Shown here: positions 42,243 through 53,196 of the stretch, one piece after another
Position numbering within the stretch: position 1 is the stretch's first letter
How the letters are laid out: each line of letters starts with the position of its first letter
Assembly (NCBI RefSeq): GCF_032854445.1
Contig: NC_088307.1
Span: forward strand, 18,366,017 to 18,426,016
DNA: 60,000 bases
DNA from: Liolophura sinensis
Taxonomy: Eukaryota; Mollusca; Polyplacophora; Chitonida; Chitonidae
Reading direction: 5' to 3'
Made by a program: the position numbers and the translations under genes
Notes under the pieces: model-generated
The model's input: the letters and a program-made list of their open reading frames with translations, nothing else
What the model was told of the DNA's origin: nothing
Database searches by the model: none

Positions 42243-42345
42243 TTAGTGAACCCTGTTACCCCGGGGTTCTGCCCGGTATCCTCCCACCATAATGTTGGTG
42301 GCCGTTGTATAAGTGAAATATTCTTGATTAGGGCGTAAAACACCG
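42243..42345 (+). mobile_element. SINE-A 3' fragment
   Basis: GGTTCTGCCCGGTATCCTCC, CACCATAATGTTGGTGGCCG, TTGTATAAGTGAAATATTC and GGGCGTAAAACACCG follow SINE-A order; the A-rich tail is replaced by CAAAACACA. Confidence 0.8.
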
Positions 42346-44030
42346 TACTCAAAACACAAAACACACGAAACCGTTGTCATGGCAGCCTTTTCCAGATGCG
42401 AATGTTTAAATACGTAAACAGGAAGATTTCGCTGAACAAATAAGGGAGTTTCGAGCTCGAATTCTTTTATCACTGAAGGTAAAAAACGTCTAACTGTACC
42501 ACGTGACCTGTCAGAAACGATAGGCAACTATTGTTGATTACATTTCCTATAACATGTGTGCCTGAAAAAGGTTTCCTAAAACGTTTTTCAGAATAAACGA
42601 ACAATGGAAAAATTGAGGAGCTGGGCCTTTGTGAATTTTAGAAGTTCCGAAAGCAAAGCGCTGTCAGTGGTCTATCCAAATATGGCGAGACAGATGATCG
42701 ATAAATTAACGTCAACAAATGTTGCCTAACATTTTTGACAAGTCACATGATACTAAAGGACTATTTTTATTGGCATAATGTATATGTCGTTGTTGTAATC
42801 GGAAAACTTTGTAGTGCGATACCGTTTTGCGGGATTACCAATTTTGTAGACTACAAGATGCGCATTAATTTTTTTTTTAAATATTTGGATATGTCATCTC
42901 TGATGTTTAATGAAACAGCATTGAGCCAGGTCTGATTTTAGGGACTTAAAACCTTGCATTAAATAAGAACAGTCACTTTGGGAAAATGCTCATACTAATA
43001 TAGACATCTCACAAAAGGCGACGTGCTGGAATCTACATATCTATACCTCCCTGTAGGGTCAGTCGGGGAATCCGTCCAGTAGCCGTGCCAGGTCCGTTTG
43101 CCCTGTTTTTCTCAAGGTCTACTAGCCCAGGTGGTCGTTGAAAACTCGGCTAATGCCGAGAAGCACGCAAATAGGCGTCATATATCAATCAGATGGGAAG
43201 ATTGACATTTGGAATATAATATAAAAGGCTAAGGCGTGGGGAATGTACCACTGCATGATACTGCATGATAATGCATGATAAAAAGTCACACGTGACACAT
43301 TGTTATGGTGTGCAGTCTTTTATATTCCCTGATATTAATTAGAAAACGGACAGGACACGTGACAGACCCCCGCAAATGACACACACGATAGTTATATCGA
43401 TATGTAAGTATTCCACGTTTCAGAACGCTCTCATCATATACGGGCATTTTCTTTTTCAGAAATTTATATATTGTAAATCTGATGCTGAAGATGATAAACA
43501 AAACGTTTGGACGATGAAGTATAGAAAGTCTTTCAAGTTTCCCATGTAGTTGATCTCTATGAGATATTGGTTATATTTATTCCAGTTTTTCACTTATACG
43601 GCGACGACCATTTCTATGAACCTGAAGAAAACTGGAGTGCTAAGGTTACACCATGTTCCTATGGCAGGTTACTGACGAATTCTCCCGCGTGTGTAACCAT
43701 GTCGACAAAACGCAAGTGATCTGGCTGCACTGAACAATCGGCCACACGAGTTTCGTCGATCGTTTATGTCACTAAGGCTCTGAAACTGAGAACCGAAGAG
43801 TTCACAAATTACCTGTCCATAACCGGACTGAACCCACATCTTGTATGTTATGGCGATTGAAAATCACAGTTTCGGGAAGGAAATCCGTGAGAACCCTCTG
43901 TTACTCTTTAGGCCATGCTGAAAATGAACGTTCGACATCGTATTCAGAGGAGTTCATGTGGTATTACATGGATTCCTTTGAAAATCACCTGCCTATTACA
44001 GGTTGGAATCGCTCTGCGAGTGAAAGTCAG
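42346..44030. other. no gene; weak SINE remnant 43570-43850
   Basis: Noncoding. CAGTTTTTCACTTATACGGC, GACGACCATT and CCGGACTGAACCCACATCTT (43823) suggest an old tRNA-derived SINE in minus orientation. GCATGATA is repeated three times at about 43253-43280. Confidence 0.4.
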
Positions 44031-44044
44031 TGCATCATGGATTC

Positions 44045-44155
44045 TTGATGAAGTTCGTTATGTACTTGCCAAAGGCCGGTGGTTTATTCTAGGGACTTCA
44101 TTTTCCTGTATTGTGTAAGTGGAATATTCTTGAGCACAGTGTTAAACATTTAAAC
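44045..44155 (+). mobile_element. SINE-C 3' fragment
   Basis: GTACTTGCCAAAGGCCGGTG, GTTTATTCTAGGG and GTGGAATATTCTTGAGCACA with GTGTTAAACA match the SINE-C core and tail. Confidence 0.6.
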
Positions 44156-44159
44156 ACAA

Positions 44160-44545
44160 AAGACTACAGCATAATGAGTAAAACCAGAGCAGTGATAACA
44201 GACTGATACTTATCACATGGTCACACGTAATCGCTGTCCTGTCAGTCCACCTCAGTCTATCATATCCATTATTACATGATCAGGATCGGTAACATATGGG
44301 ATAAATTTATTTATTTATTTGATTGGTGTTTTACACCGTACTCAAGAGTATTTCACTTATACGACAGCGGCCAGCATTATGGTTGGAAGAAACTACACAG
44401 AACAATTGGGAAACCCACGACCATCCACAGGTTGCTGGCAATACCTTCCCGCGTACGACCGTTGAGGAAGTCAGCAAAAGGTAGACTTGGACTCACAGCG
44501 ACCGCATAGATGGGAGTCCCCTGAGTGACGGAGGTCCTCATAAGT
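44160..44545 (-). mobile_element. element-X-like left part joined to near-full SINE-A
   Basis: Sequence resembling the left part of element X (GAGTAAAACCAGAGCAGTGA, GGTCACACGTAATCGCTG) runs to about 44300. A minus-oriented SINE-A follows at 44304-44543, from ATTTGATTGGTGTTTTACAC through GGACTCACAGCGACCGCATA to CGGAGGTCCTCA. Unlike the copies at 6.2 and 59.3 kb, this SINE retains its own head. Confidence 0.7.
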
Positions 44546-44825
44546 GATAGACAGTACAACACATGAGTATACATGAGCAATATATAACACATGTGTAGGG
44601 TGCTTAACTTGACATCAAGAAGACGTAGACAACATGTCATGAACCTGCATGTTCTAGCTAGGACGTATGCTCTAGATCTTATCTGATTTTGTCGACGTCT
44701 GGGTCACGAGGAACACCGGGCTGCCGTACAAAGGTTTAATGTACTGTAGATCGTCTCTGGTCATAATATAAGTGACAAAGCTAATACGTTTCCTTCACGT
44801 CAATGAAGAGGGAGCCTTGATAGTT

Positions 44826-45125
44826 GCGTATTTTGGACGGCTTCGATGGTATAATGGCTAAAGCGTCAGCCTGGGGATCAAACTTAAGATTTTGAAAATG
44901 GTTCTTGCTGCTGCTTCGCTTGGCGCTCAGCACTGACAGATTAGAGCAAAGGGACATGATTGGCTGGCCTGGTAATGTGACTGAGTGGGGTGTCATGTCT
45001 GGTGTCTTATATGTATCATATGATACATATGATACATGATACACCGATTCCTCGTCACCATATGACTGAAAAATTGTTAAGTACGACGTTAAACCCCAAG
45101 CATGCATAGATACATATACATACAT
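44826..45125 (+). mobile_element. SINE-B, nearly full length
   Basis: The tRNA-like head GACGGCTTCGATGGTATAAT, GGCTAAAGCGTCAGCCTG is followed by GCTGCTTCGCTTGGCGCTCA, GAGTGGGGTGTCATGTCTGG, CATATGACTGAAAAATTGTT and the tail CGTTAAACCCCAAGCATGCA. A palindromic ATGTATCATATGATACATAT tract (45009-45040) replaces part of the middle. Confidence 0.8.
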
Positions 45126-45870
45126 TAAAGAGATTTTCTAGCAAAAATCCATATTGGCCAATCAAATCAGATTTTTTGCCCTTGCAAAAAATAGCTCCAA
45201 CTGTTGCCTTTCAATAAATGATTCTCTCTGTCTGTCAGCTGCTTTAAGGGAAATGTTATTCGAAGGTTTTTAATGAAACTGTCCATCCACAGTTTGGCCT
45301 GGGCACAAACATCTAGCCATGACATTTTGTATGGTGGTGATTGGGATCTAGATCGTGATACAGGCGTGTTTTAAAGCGATTTTTCACGATTGACAAATGT
45401 CTATACCTCTGTCAGCAACTTACGGAAAGAACGTGTGCATGGTTTTGATAAAACTTTGCGTAGAGCTTGATCTTAGTGCAAACACAGTTTGGTTTTTTTT
45501 TTGTAATTTTTTTTTTGGAATCGGTTCTCTCCCAAATACTATACAAATGAGATTTGTGCTCTTGGAATTTGCGTTTCTAGTTTTCCTTGCTTGACTGATG
45601 TTTAACGTCGCAGTCAAGGACGTTTGTGATCCCGACCACGGTGTCGGGATCATCGATGGAGAAAACCTGGTATTCATTGTCCAGGGGTAACCGCCGCACA
45701 TCGCCAAATATTGCTTGGCCAAACTCCGGACTTACAGCCACTGGTTGGAGTTAGATTTTAACAAACGGTCTCATTTACTACGGACTTCGTGTTTAGTATT
45801 GCCCGTACTGAAACAAAATATTCCAGTTGTGCCTAGGCGTTCTTATTTTTCCTGCAGCCTCAAACGATGA
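45126..45870. other. no gene; possible SINE remnant at 45595-45730
   Basis: Noncoding. TGACTGATGTTTAACGTCGC, CCGACCACGGTGTCGGGATC and GTATTCATTGTCCAGGGGTA look like an unlisted dispersed repeat but have no second copy in the window. T runs lie at 45493-45518. Confidence 0.35.
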
Positions 45871-45871
45871 C

Positions 45872-46160
45872 AGGTGATGGGCTAGTGTTGAGCGTTTAGG
45901 CGCTTGCCTTTCAATCACTGGGAGTTCAATCCCGGCCTTGGACAGGTAATTTGTAGACTACCTTTCTCTCACTGTTCGTAGGGCCTCGGTGAGCCTCTTG
46001 TTGCCGTTAACATAGTCTTGCCTTCGTTGGAGGCCACTTGCCAGAGGCCAGTGGTTTATCCCGGGTACTCCAGCGATCGCCACCCATAAACTGACCGCTT
46101 ATACGTACAAGTAAAAATTGGTAGAATAAGCCGATAAAAAAACAACCAAATAAATAAATT
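45872..46160 (+). mobile_element. SINE-C, nearly full length
   Basis: The head GGGCTAGTGTTGAGCGTTTA, GGCGCTTGCCTTTCAATCAC and B-box-like GGGAGTTCAATCCCGGCC are tRNA-like. The core CACTTGCCAGAGGCCAGTGG, TTTATCCCGGGTACTCC, CACCCATAAACTGACCGC and the tail CAACCAAATAAATAAATT follow. This is my reference for SINE-C. Confidence 0.8.
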
Positions 46161-46374
46161 AGACGAAGAGAAAAAATATATCTCATTAGTAATGGAGCAG
46201 ACTGACGGATTTAGCCGACAGACGGATTTAGCCGATATACCTGACAAACCTTGCGAATGTTGCTCGAGTACAACAGACAAATCAATTAAAAAACCTGGTG
46301 CATTTGTTTGCTTTGAATGTTATGCCATTTTCAGCATTTTTATCGATCCTTTCACGATGATGTCTCCTTGTAGC

Positions 46375-46565
46375 AGACTGTCCACGGTGCCCCTATATTT
46401 ACATGATGCTGCCTCACTGGCAGACTCTACTAAAGACACCAGTCACGATGCCTCCTATATTCACGTACGTTGGAAGGTTTTCCATCAACCTGCAGATGGT
46501 CGTGGGTTTCCCCCGGGCTCTGCCCGGTTTCCCCCCACCATAATGAGTACTGTAAAATAAACTTT
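46375..46565. mobile_element. SINE-B fragment fused to SINE-A fragment
   Basis: 46375-46455 is an inverted SINE-B middle (GATGCTGCCTCACTGGCAGA, AAAGACACCAGTCACGATGC). From about 46462 it changes to plus-oriented SINE-A core (TACGTTGGAAGGTTTTCCAT, CAACCTGCAGATGGTCGTGG, GGGCTCTGCCCGG) ending at ACTGTAAAATAAAC. Confidence 0.7.
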
Positions 46566-46737
46566 AAGGTAGATGATTAACGGATAATCAAGAATTCGCA
46601 AGACTTTTTACCATGTTTACGAAGTTGGTTACTCTAATTAAGCCCCAGATAGATACTCAGTAAAATATAAAAAAGTCCTTTACATTCTTTTACATTTTAT
46701 ATGAGTAAACCATAGTTATTCTCATTCTATCATATCA

Positions 46738-47080
46738 GACGGTCCGCTTCGGGGGCGGTAGATCCAGGATCAATCCTGGGTCGAGTCACATCTAAGACTT
46801 TAAAAGAGGAAGTTGTAACTTCATCGCTTGGCGTTCAGCATGAAGGAGATAGTGCAACGACTGGTTGACCCGTATCAGTATAATGGCTCGGGCGGGACAG
46901 CTTACTTACCTTCGGTAGTAAGTCGTCTCAGTGAAGCAGCACTAAATAAAAGAGCGGTGGAAATCCGTCCCGCAACAAGGGGCCACATTACATACACTCT
47001 CAGGATTCTTTCGTCGTCAATAAAAAATTGTTGAGTAAGACGTTAAACCCCAAGCACTCACTCACTCACTCATATCGGGC
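46738..47080 (+). mobile_element. SINE-B subfamily 2 (longer head)
   Basis: It begins TCAGACGGTCCGCTTCGGGG with a B-box-like CCAGGATCAATCCTGG, includes TCATCGCTTGGCGTTCAGCA, CAGTATAATGGCTCGGGCGG, AGTCGTCTCAGTGAAGCAGC and ends TAAGACGTTAAACCCCAAGC followed by (ACTC)n. The middle after CAGTATAATGG differs from the 13.6-kb copy and is shared with 56.3 kb. Confidence 0.75.
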
Positions 47081-48530
47081 GTGTCAATGGTTCTTGCTAT
47101 CAATTGGCTTAGTTGCAACTAAAGTACTGTTGGTTTACTGCACAGAGCATTTCGTGCCCGGAACCCGGAAGTCACACCAGAGTGCTTTTTATCAAATAGT
47201 TTGTTTTTTTAAGATTCAGGCTAATAATCGACGTCAGCCACCTCTGCAGTCAAAGGCTAAGGACCTATGGGTGGAAAGCTGATCTAGTTATCCTTCTCCG
47301 AGGAATCGGCAAGAAGTTAATTCAGGGCAATTTCGCATGCGTTGTAATAGGGAAACATGAAAAAAATGACCAATATGTGGCCATAAGCTGCGACGCATGC
47401 GCATTTCAAAAAAAGCGCCCACGATCAAAAACAAGAAGAACACCATCCACAAGAAGAAGAACAAAAACATCAATATTCTGAATTATATCAACGTTTTGGA
47501 TTGGTTTGTGTACCATTGCTCTTTTCACACTATTATTTAAAATTACTGCATTCATGGTTATATCTCATTAGCCTCCACTTTTTAATCGCAGTTGATCTCT
47601 TTTCGCACACAACAGCTACTCTCGTTTTACAATGCAGTGTCATCGGTGAAATAGCCGGAGCAGTCTAGGGCGGATTTTTAGTACTGTACAGTATAAGCTC
47701 ATCAAAATTTACTTAATCAGAGACTTCAGTTACCAGTTACTATGGTAACAACAGTTTTTTGAGGCTAAAAGTGTATTATCTGGACAAAGAGACGCAATAG
47801 CCTAGCATGCAACTACTGTTATTTAAACTTTCAACTTAACAAGAATCTAATAGTCCTATGACAAACGAATGTACTAGAGACTTTCACCTTGCTATGTCAC
47901 TAAAACAAATTTGCACGTATGTGAAACAAGCTTTAATAACCATAAAAGTGAAAACCTTCTTATCTGAACTACCCCCCCCCCCAACACACACACACACCCA
48001 CAACACACACACACACACACACACATAGGATATAGGATATCTCTTAGGACGATTGTCGATTCGATAGCCATTTCTGCAAATCATGACAATACGTTGTTTA
48101 TGTTATTTTGAAGACTAAACGGGATTTCACAGCAGAACAGTTGTTTTCGTAATGTCCCTTATAGTATAATCTTGACCAGTTTTTGCCTGTCAATCATTGG
48201 CTGCCATTTGTTTACTCTCCGCAAAGAGGTCAGCGCATTTGACACCCTTTGACCTTGAAACAAGAGAAGCTTCCATATATATTACTTACACTGTACTGAC
48301 GTATTTGTCTCGGCGAGGGGGCATCCAGAAGAAAAGTGGCCCCCGATTGGCTCATTTCCAGCGCCGTTTAAAGCCAGGTTACGGATGCAGTGACCCACAT
48401 ATATATACACTTAGGTCATTTACTCATTTGAAGAACATTTACCATCATGTGTGGATAGAGAAAGTCGGTCAAAGTTGGGAGAAAACAAATGTCTCTCTGA
48501 AGGCACATACCAAACCATCTTACTCTTGAA
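47081..48530. other. no gene; CA microsatellite
   Basis: Noncoding. A C11 run and interrupted (CA)n lie at 47972-48026. A 110-codon frame at 48197-48529 has no recognised motif or splice context. Confidence 0.45.
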
Positions 48531-48534
48531 GACG

Positions 48535-48725
48535 CAAAAGAGTGCGCGAGAGCGGTATTCGAACCAGGGACCTCACGGGTGATTGACTTTGTATTAGTTA
48601 ATTGTTGTTTGATATCATCTCAAACTTATACGACCGACGACCGTTTATTGTCATCAAAGCTTCACGAACAGTGAGTCCTGCAGGGATTTGACTTAGGTCT
48701 TTTATTATCAGATATAAGACCTATC
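48535..48725 (-). mobile_element. SINE-D-like remnant
   Basis: GAGCGGTATTCGAACCAGGG is the reverse of a tRNA-like B box, and TAGTTAATTGTTGTTTGATA with ACTTATACGACCGACGACCG is the tail side. Order and spacing are compressed, so two fragments may be joined. Confidence 0.45.
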
Positions 48726-48884
48726 AGTGTAAGTGTAAGCATTACTTGTACATAAATATTTTGTGTTTTTCACGTAGACTGAATTATCGCCAGATCTGCC
48801 ATTGCAGTGCTACAACATGGAACCGTTTTTTGAACACCACACATAGCCAAGTACGTACGTCAGATATGATATTTTCAAAGCAAC

Positions 48885-49010
48885 CACTAGCACTGCAGCT
48901 TTAGGTCAGGGAGTTTGTCAGGTACCTGGTGAAGGGCGGGGCTTTGTTCATTCCTCCACTTGTATAAACCTGATTGTTGTATTGGTGAAAAATTCATGAG
49001 TACCCTTACG
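48885..49010 (+). mobile_element. SINE-C 3' half
   Basis: GTTTGTCAGGTACCTGGTGA, AGGGCGGGGCTTTGTTCATT and TGGTGAAAAATTCATGAGTA match the SINE-C core and tail. Confidence 0.6.
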
Positions 49011-49910
49011 CGAGAGATTTTCAGTCCACAATTCGCGAGTGTTCGAATCCAGCTTTAGTTACAGTTTGACTTTTCTGAAATTGACACCTTAGAAACTGTA
49101 AGCTTTGCGACTGTGGAAATATACAAAACTAGAAATTGACCGGTTGACTGATGTTTTTTATTCACCAATATCTGATATATATATAGAGACGTATTTGGTT
49201 GGAATAAAGCTCTACATGATATGCTTTGTGAAATAAAGTATCCGCGTGACTCGAAACATTTGAATTTTCTAATAAATTTGAGGTGGTGAAATATTTTGTA
49301 TAAGGAATGAACATTTTTCTGCCCTCAGGTGGAAATGAAATGATGCAATATTTGGTTTGTTTAAAATTGTGCAATCAGTGAAAACAAATTGCTTTCCTTG
49401 AATTGTAAACCGCCTTTGAGACAACATCTGGAAAAGACATCTACACAGTCCTCCAAAGAGATAGTGCTTGCACTTCCAAGAAAATTATAAGCAATTCCAC
49501 CAGTTGAACATTAGAATTTTATGCACAGCATTTGTTTTCTTTCACTGATAATATGATTGATTATGACTTTTCTCAGAAATATTTTTGCCATACCCCGACC
49601 ATCAGTTGATTCGAGCAGTCGATCCCACTGATGGAGAGCCTGTTCTTTGAATAAAGAGAGCGACGTCACCAGCAAGAGTTCTGTTTTGAAAAGCACAAAG
49701 ACCCTCGTAATTAATCCAGTATACATGCTATTCAGTAATCAGAATCAACTTTGTCTTCTGCTTTCCAGAACCTTCTTTTGTTTCATCGGGTGTAAAGCAC
49801 GACCGATTTAAAAAGTGATTAAAAGAGAGCAAGACCAGAAACAACAAAGTTAAAAGAGTAAGAAACTATGTTCATTTTAATACATAATAATCATGATGAT
49901 GTCACATGTT
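49011..49910. other. no gene recognised
   Basis: AT-rich noncoding sequence without recognised repeats; short open frames only. Confidence 0.45.
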
Positions 49911-49911
49911 A

Positions 49912-49991
<80 letters not shown>

Positions 49992-49999
49992 CCACCACC

Positions 50000-50051
<52 letters not shown>

Positions 50052-50307
50052 CCACCACCACCACCACCACCACCACCACCACCACCACCACCACCACCAC
50101 CACCACCACCACCACCATCACCATCACCACCACCATCATGTCCACACCACCACCACCACCATCACCACCATCATCATCATCATCATCATCATAATACAGC
50201 CTGACGCCGGATTACGTCACACGTTACGTCGTCATTATCATTATAGTCGCCATCATAATAATCATCACAGCTGAAGTCTGATGACGTTACACGTTACAAC
50301 ATCATCA

Positions 50308-50349
<42 letters not shown>

Positions 50350-50395
50350 TCATCATCATCATCATCACAACCTGATGTCTGATGACGTTACACGT
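49911..50395. repeat. complex ATC/ACC/GTC trinucleotide array with repeated flanks
   Basis: (ATC)n at 49911-49990, (ACC)n to 50013, (ATC)n to 50050, (ACC)n with interruptions to about 50160, (ATC)n to 50192, then (ATC)(GTC)n(ATC) at 50299-50368. Four related spacer phrases around TGATGACGTTACACGTTAC (49897, 50211, 50279 and 50379, the last two best preserved) separate the arrays, together with CCTGATGTC-type sequence. The long Ser, His, Ile, Pro, Thr or Met homopolymer frames are products of the repeat. Confidence 0.95.
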
Positions 50396-51549
50396 TATCT
50401 AATCATGTACACATTACCCTACGAACATATAAAACTGTTGTAGCAAAATAGCCTATGTATTTCAAAGTTTTGCCATTTTGAAGCAAAAAAATTAAGAGTT
50501 CCAGCAGTTTCACATTTGCTAGAGAGTACAATAGCTAAAAACACCATACAGAAATTATATCTTTGCGCTCAGAATGTCTTGTTCATTAAATGTGTTAAAA
50601 GGAAAATGTATTGTCAAACTTCGTGTGTATTTATTTATTTGATTGGTGGATTACGACGTACTCAAGAATATTTCTCCTATACGAAGGCGTCGTGTATATT
50701 TCGAAACCGTTATAACTAAATTATAATTAACAGTAAAGAACAGAATTTACAGCAGGGTGGAAATATGATCCTCTGGAAGGTTCCTGGGATTCCTCGCCAG
50801 TACAACACACTCCCTAATTGTGTAAAAATACAAAAACCTGATGTGTCGTCACAAGGCTTGTGCATTAAATATTTTCTTTACGTGCAAATAGCAGTATCAC
50901 AGTAAAGTATGAATGAGTACAAAACTCGGGTCCAAGATTTATTTTACCATGGTGCCTTGATAGTCTAGCATGATCTAATTACATTCGCCACTTCTTCAAG
51001 AATCCTTTGATTCTTTTGTATTAGCTTGAAAAAGCACAGCAAAATTATTGATCAAAAACAATAACAATAATCAAATTAACCTGTACCACTGGCAGGCCCG
51101 ACTATAGGCGTCGCCACCAGGACATAAGGCGCTCATCCGGTATACAGACTGACAACGGAGAAAGGTACATCTGGCTTGTCCATTGGTCAGCTTATACGTT
51201 TAACGGAAGTTTTCTATGTTAACCAAGACGAAACCTTGCCGTTCCTGTCTATCATCCTTTAAAGTTAACAGGGAATATACAAATATTCCGGCAACAGTAT
51301 ACATCTCTTGTATAAGCTATAAAGTCATAGTAAAAATCTTAGACAGCTACAAACAAAACTGATGAGAAGTTTTGTCAAGACGGACTAATTGAATATTGCA
51401 GTGGCCAAATTCTCCGAAAAAATGTCATTCTGTACAAAAATGTCATTCTATACAAATAATTAATACATTCAAACATCATTTTAAGTTAAATATTAATAAT
51501 TTGAACAACTTTTCTTTCCTTAAGCGCACTTCCAGGGTACACTATGCAG
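50396..51549. other. downstream flank of the GPCR, no other gene
   Basis: AT-rich. Read on the minus strand it includes the likely GPCR 3' UTR. TTTATT at 50939 (AATAAA on the minus strand) about 600 nt past the stop is one poly(A) candidate. It also holds a SINE-A fragment at 50628-50700. Confidence 0.4.
50628..50700 (-). mobile_element. SINE-A 3' fragment
   Basis: TATTTATTTATTTGATTGGT, GACGTACTCAAGAATATTTC and CCTATACGAAGGCGTCGTG; cut off after the GGCGTC core. Confidence 0.75.
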
Positions 51550-53196
51550 CTAAGCTCGCTTTAATAGCCGTCTAAAAGCATTTCTAATGTTCGGGTTACA
51601 CAAGCAGTAAATGATGGGGTTCATGGAAGAGTTGAGGTAGTTTATCCAGAAACTGAGATTGTACACTTTCGGAGTAAGACAGCTCGGGCAGTAGGCGTGT
51701 ATCGGCCACATGATGGAGAACGGCATCCAGCACAGCACGAGAAACGCCATCAGCACCGCCAAGTTCCGGGCTGCGCGGATTTGCTGCGCAAGACGCACAG
51801 ATTCCAAGCGTCGTTTCCGTATGCGTCCGGCATGGTTAGTGAATCTGGCTTTCTGAACAGCAGCAGAGTACTTCGGTTCGAATTTCAGACGGTTTTGCCA
51901 TTTGTTCTTATCGCCGGTTTGAAGTTGTCTCACTTCCCAAACCGACTTTGGCAAAATGGAATGAGTTCTGTCAATATTTTTCAACGCTGGCACCACTTGT
52001 AAAAGACTAGGTTCACTTTTTGCCCTTGCTAATGGCGGCGACTCCAGTGGTCGGTACCTCAATGGCAACTTTGGAGACGTGTTCGTTGCCACATCTTTGT
52101 ACTGGCGTCTATGAGGCATTTGAGGGGAAGTGTTGGTAGCAACTGTTCTGTAACTAACGTACTCCCATCTGGAGTCACAGAATATGAACATAAACACATC
52201 ATCGGATCCTGACTCTGTTCTGTCCGATAAAACATCTAAATCCCGCGTCTCATTTCCTTTTTCGCGAGAGGACGATAATCCACAACAATGCCTCGTTTCG
52301 TTTTCTTCTCTGGTGGCGCCAGAAGATGGTGTTTCTGTCGAACCGTCACTTCCTGTACTTATTCTTTTTTCCAGAATTGGCGCTGCTGGATCGCTGGCGC
52401 AGGGTGGATCTAATTGGAAAGAGCGACGACACAAGCGTCGCGTCAGCCTCACTGCATGGCGTCGCAGCGAAACAAATATGAGCACAAACAACGCCAGCGT
52501 CGTCACAATTGGGACGTAAATTATCACTGAGGAAGCAATCAAAACTAGGAAATGCGGCCTCCATTCTAAGGAACATTTATTCGGAGGAGGAAATCCGTTC
52601 AAAGAACGCAGCACGGAAATAAATACTATCCAGTGAACCACAGGCAATAACCAGGTGATAGAGAGAGTTAAGGCCACTCTGCCCCGGGTGCGCGTCCTTA
52701 TCGCCCTCAACGGCTGGGAAACGGTCTGGTAACGGTCCAGGGCGATGGCGCACAAGTTTGTAAGGGAAGCTGTGCAGCCTACGTAATCCATGAATTGCCA
52801 CAAGTCGCAGAGCACCGAGCCGAAAACCCAAACACTGTCGAAGGTGATGATGTACAGCATAGAGAACGGCATAACGATCGATGCCACGATCAAATCCGCA
52901 AAGGCTAAGCTAGCGATGTAAGCATAGCTCACTGAGTGTAAGGACTTGTCTCGTATAACAGACACAATCGTCAACAAATTCCCGGTGGCGGTAAACAAAA
53001 TGACCACTGATAGTAACGCCGTTAGAATCCATTTTTCCGTCACATTAAAACCAATGTACGTAGAATGTGGCGTGAAATCAGCGGTGCCGTTGCTACCATC
53101 CGTCGATATCGCGCCGCTTAAGTTCCCCCAATTCGAGCGCGACCACTCACTCTCTGCTTCCACCGCTTCCATGTCAAGTATCACAACCTGAGCCAT
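51550..53196 (-). CDS. class A GPCR, biogenic-amine receptor type (muscarinic/histamine H1-like), single exon
   Basis: 548 residues, intact and intronless. An in-frame TAA 24 nt upstream makes ATG 53196 the first possible start. The outer N-terminus has three N-glycosylation sequons (N25, N36, N51). TM1 starts at about 56; D2.50 is in LAFADL (D101); C130 and C208 form the usual disulfide pair. TM3 carries the amine-binding aspartate D3.32 (D137 in FMDYV) and DRY at 154-156. TM5 has P229 but no serine at 5.42 or 5.46, arguing against a catecholamine ligand. CWMPF (489-493), W517 (7.40), Y520 (7.43) and NPIIY (526-530) complete the amine signature. The third intracellular loop is about 230 residues and the tail ends just after helix 8, as in muscarinic, H1 or alpha2 receptors. 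CDLWQFMDYV recalls muscarinic receptors and DRYQTVSQPL recalls H1. It should act at the plasma membrane through a G protein; the ligand cannot be assigned. Confidence 0.93.
   Translation of the reverse strand: MAQVVILDMEAVEAESEWSRSNWGNLSGAISTDGSNGTADFTPHSTYIGFNVTEKWILTALLSVVILFTATGNLLTIVSVIRDKSLHSVSYAYIASLAFADLIVASIVMPFSMLYIITFDSVWVFGSVLCDLWQFMDYVGCTASLTNLCAIALDRYQTVSQPLRAIRTRTRGRVALTLSITWLLPVVHWIVFISVLRSLNGFPPPNKCSLEWRPHFLVLIASSVIIYVPIVTTLALFVLIFVSLRRHAVRLTRRLCRRSFQLDPPCASDPAAPILEKRISTGSDGSTETPSSGATREENETRHCCGLSSSREKGNETRDLDVLSDRTESGSDDVFMFIFCDSRWEYVSYRTVATNTSPQMPHRRQYKDVATNTSPKLPLRYRPLESPPLARAKSEPSLLQVVPALKNIDRTHSILPKSVWEVRQLQTGDKNKWQNRLKFEPKYSAAVQKARFTNHAGRIRKRRLESVRLAQQIRAARNLAVLMAFLVLCWMPFSIMWPIHAYCPSCLTPKVYNLSFWINYLNSSMNPIIYCLCNPNIRNAFRRLLKRA

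Noticed and set aside
42675-42686. CCAAATATGG, a perfect SRF CArG box
   Set aside because: A motif of this degeneracy is expected several times in 60 kb by chance; no nearby gene start supports it.
49868-50274. Long poly-Ser, poly-His, poly-Ile/Thr and poly-Met/Val frames
   Set aside because: Pure products of ATC/ACC trinucleotide repeats on both strands.
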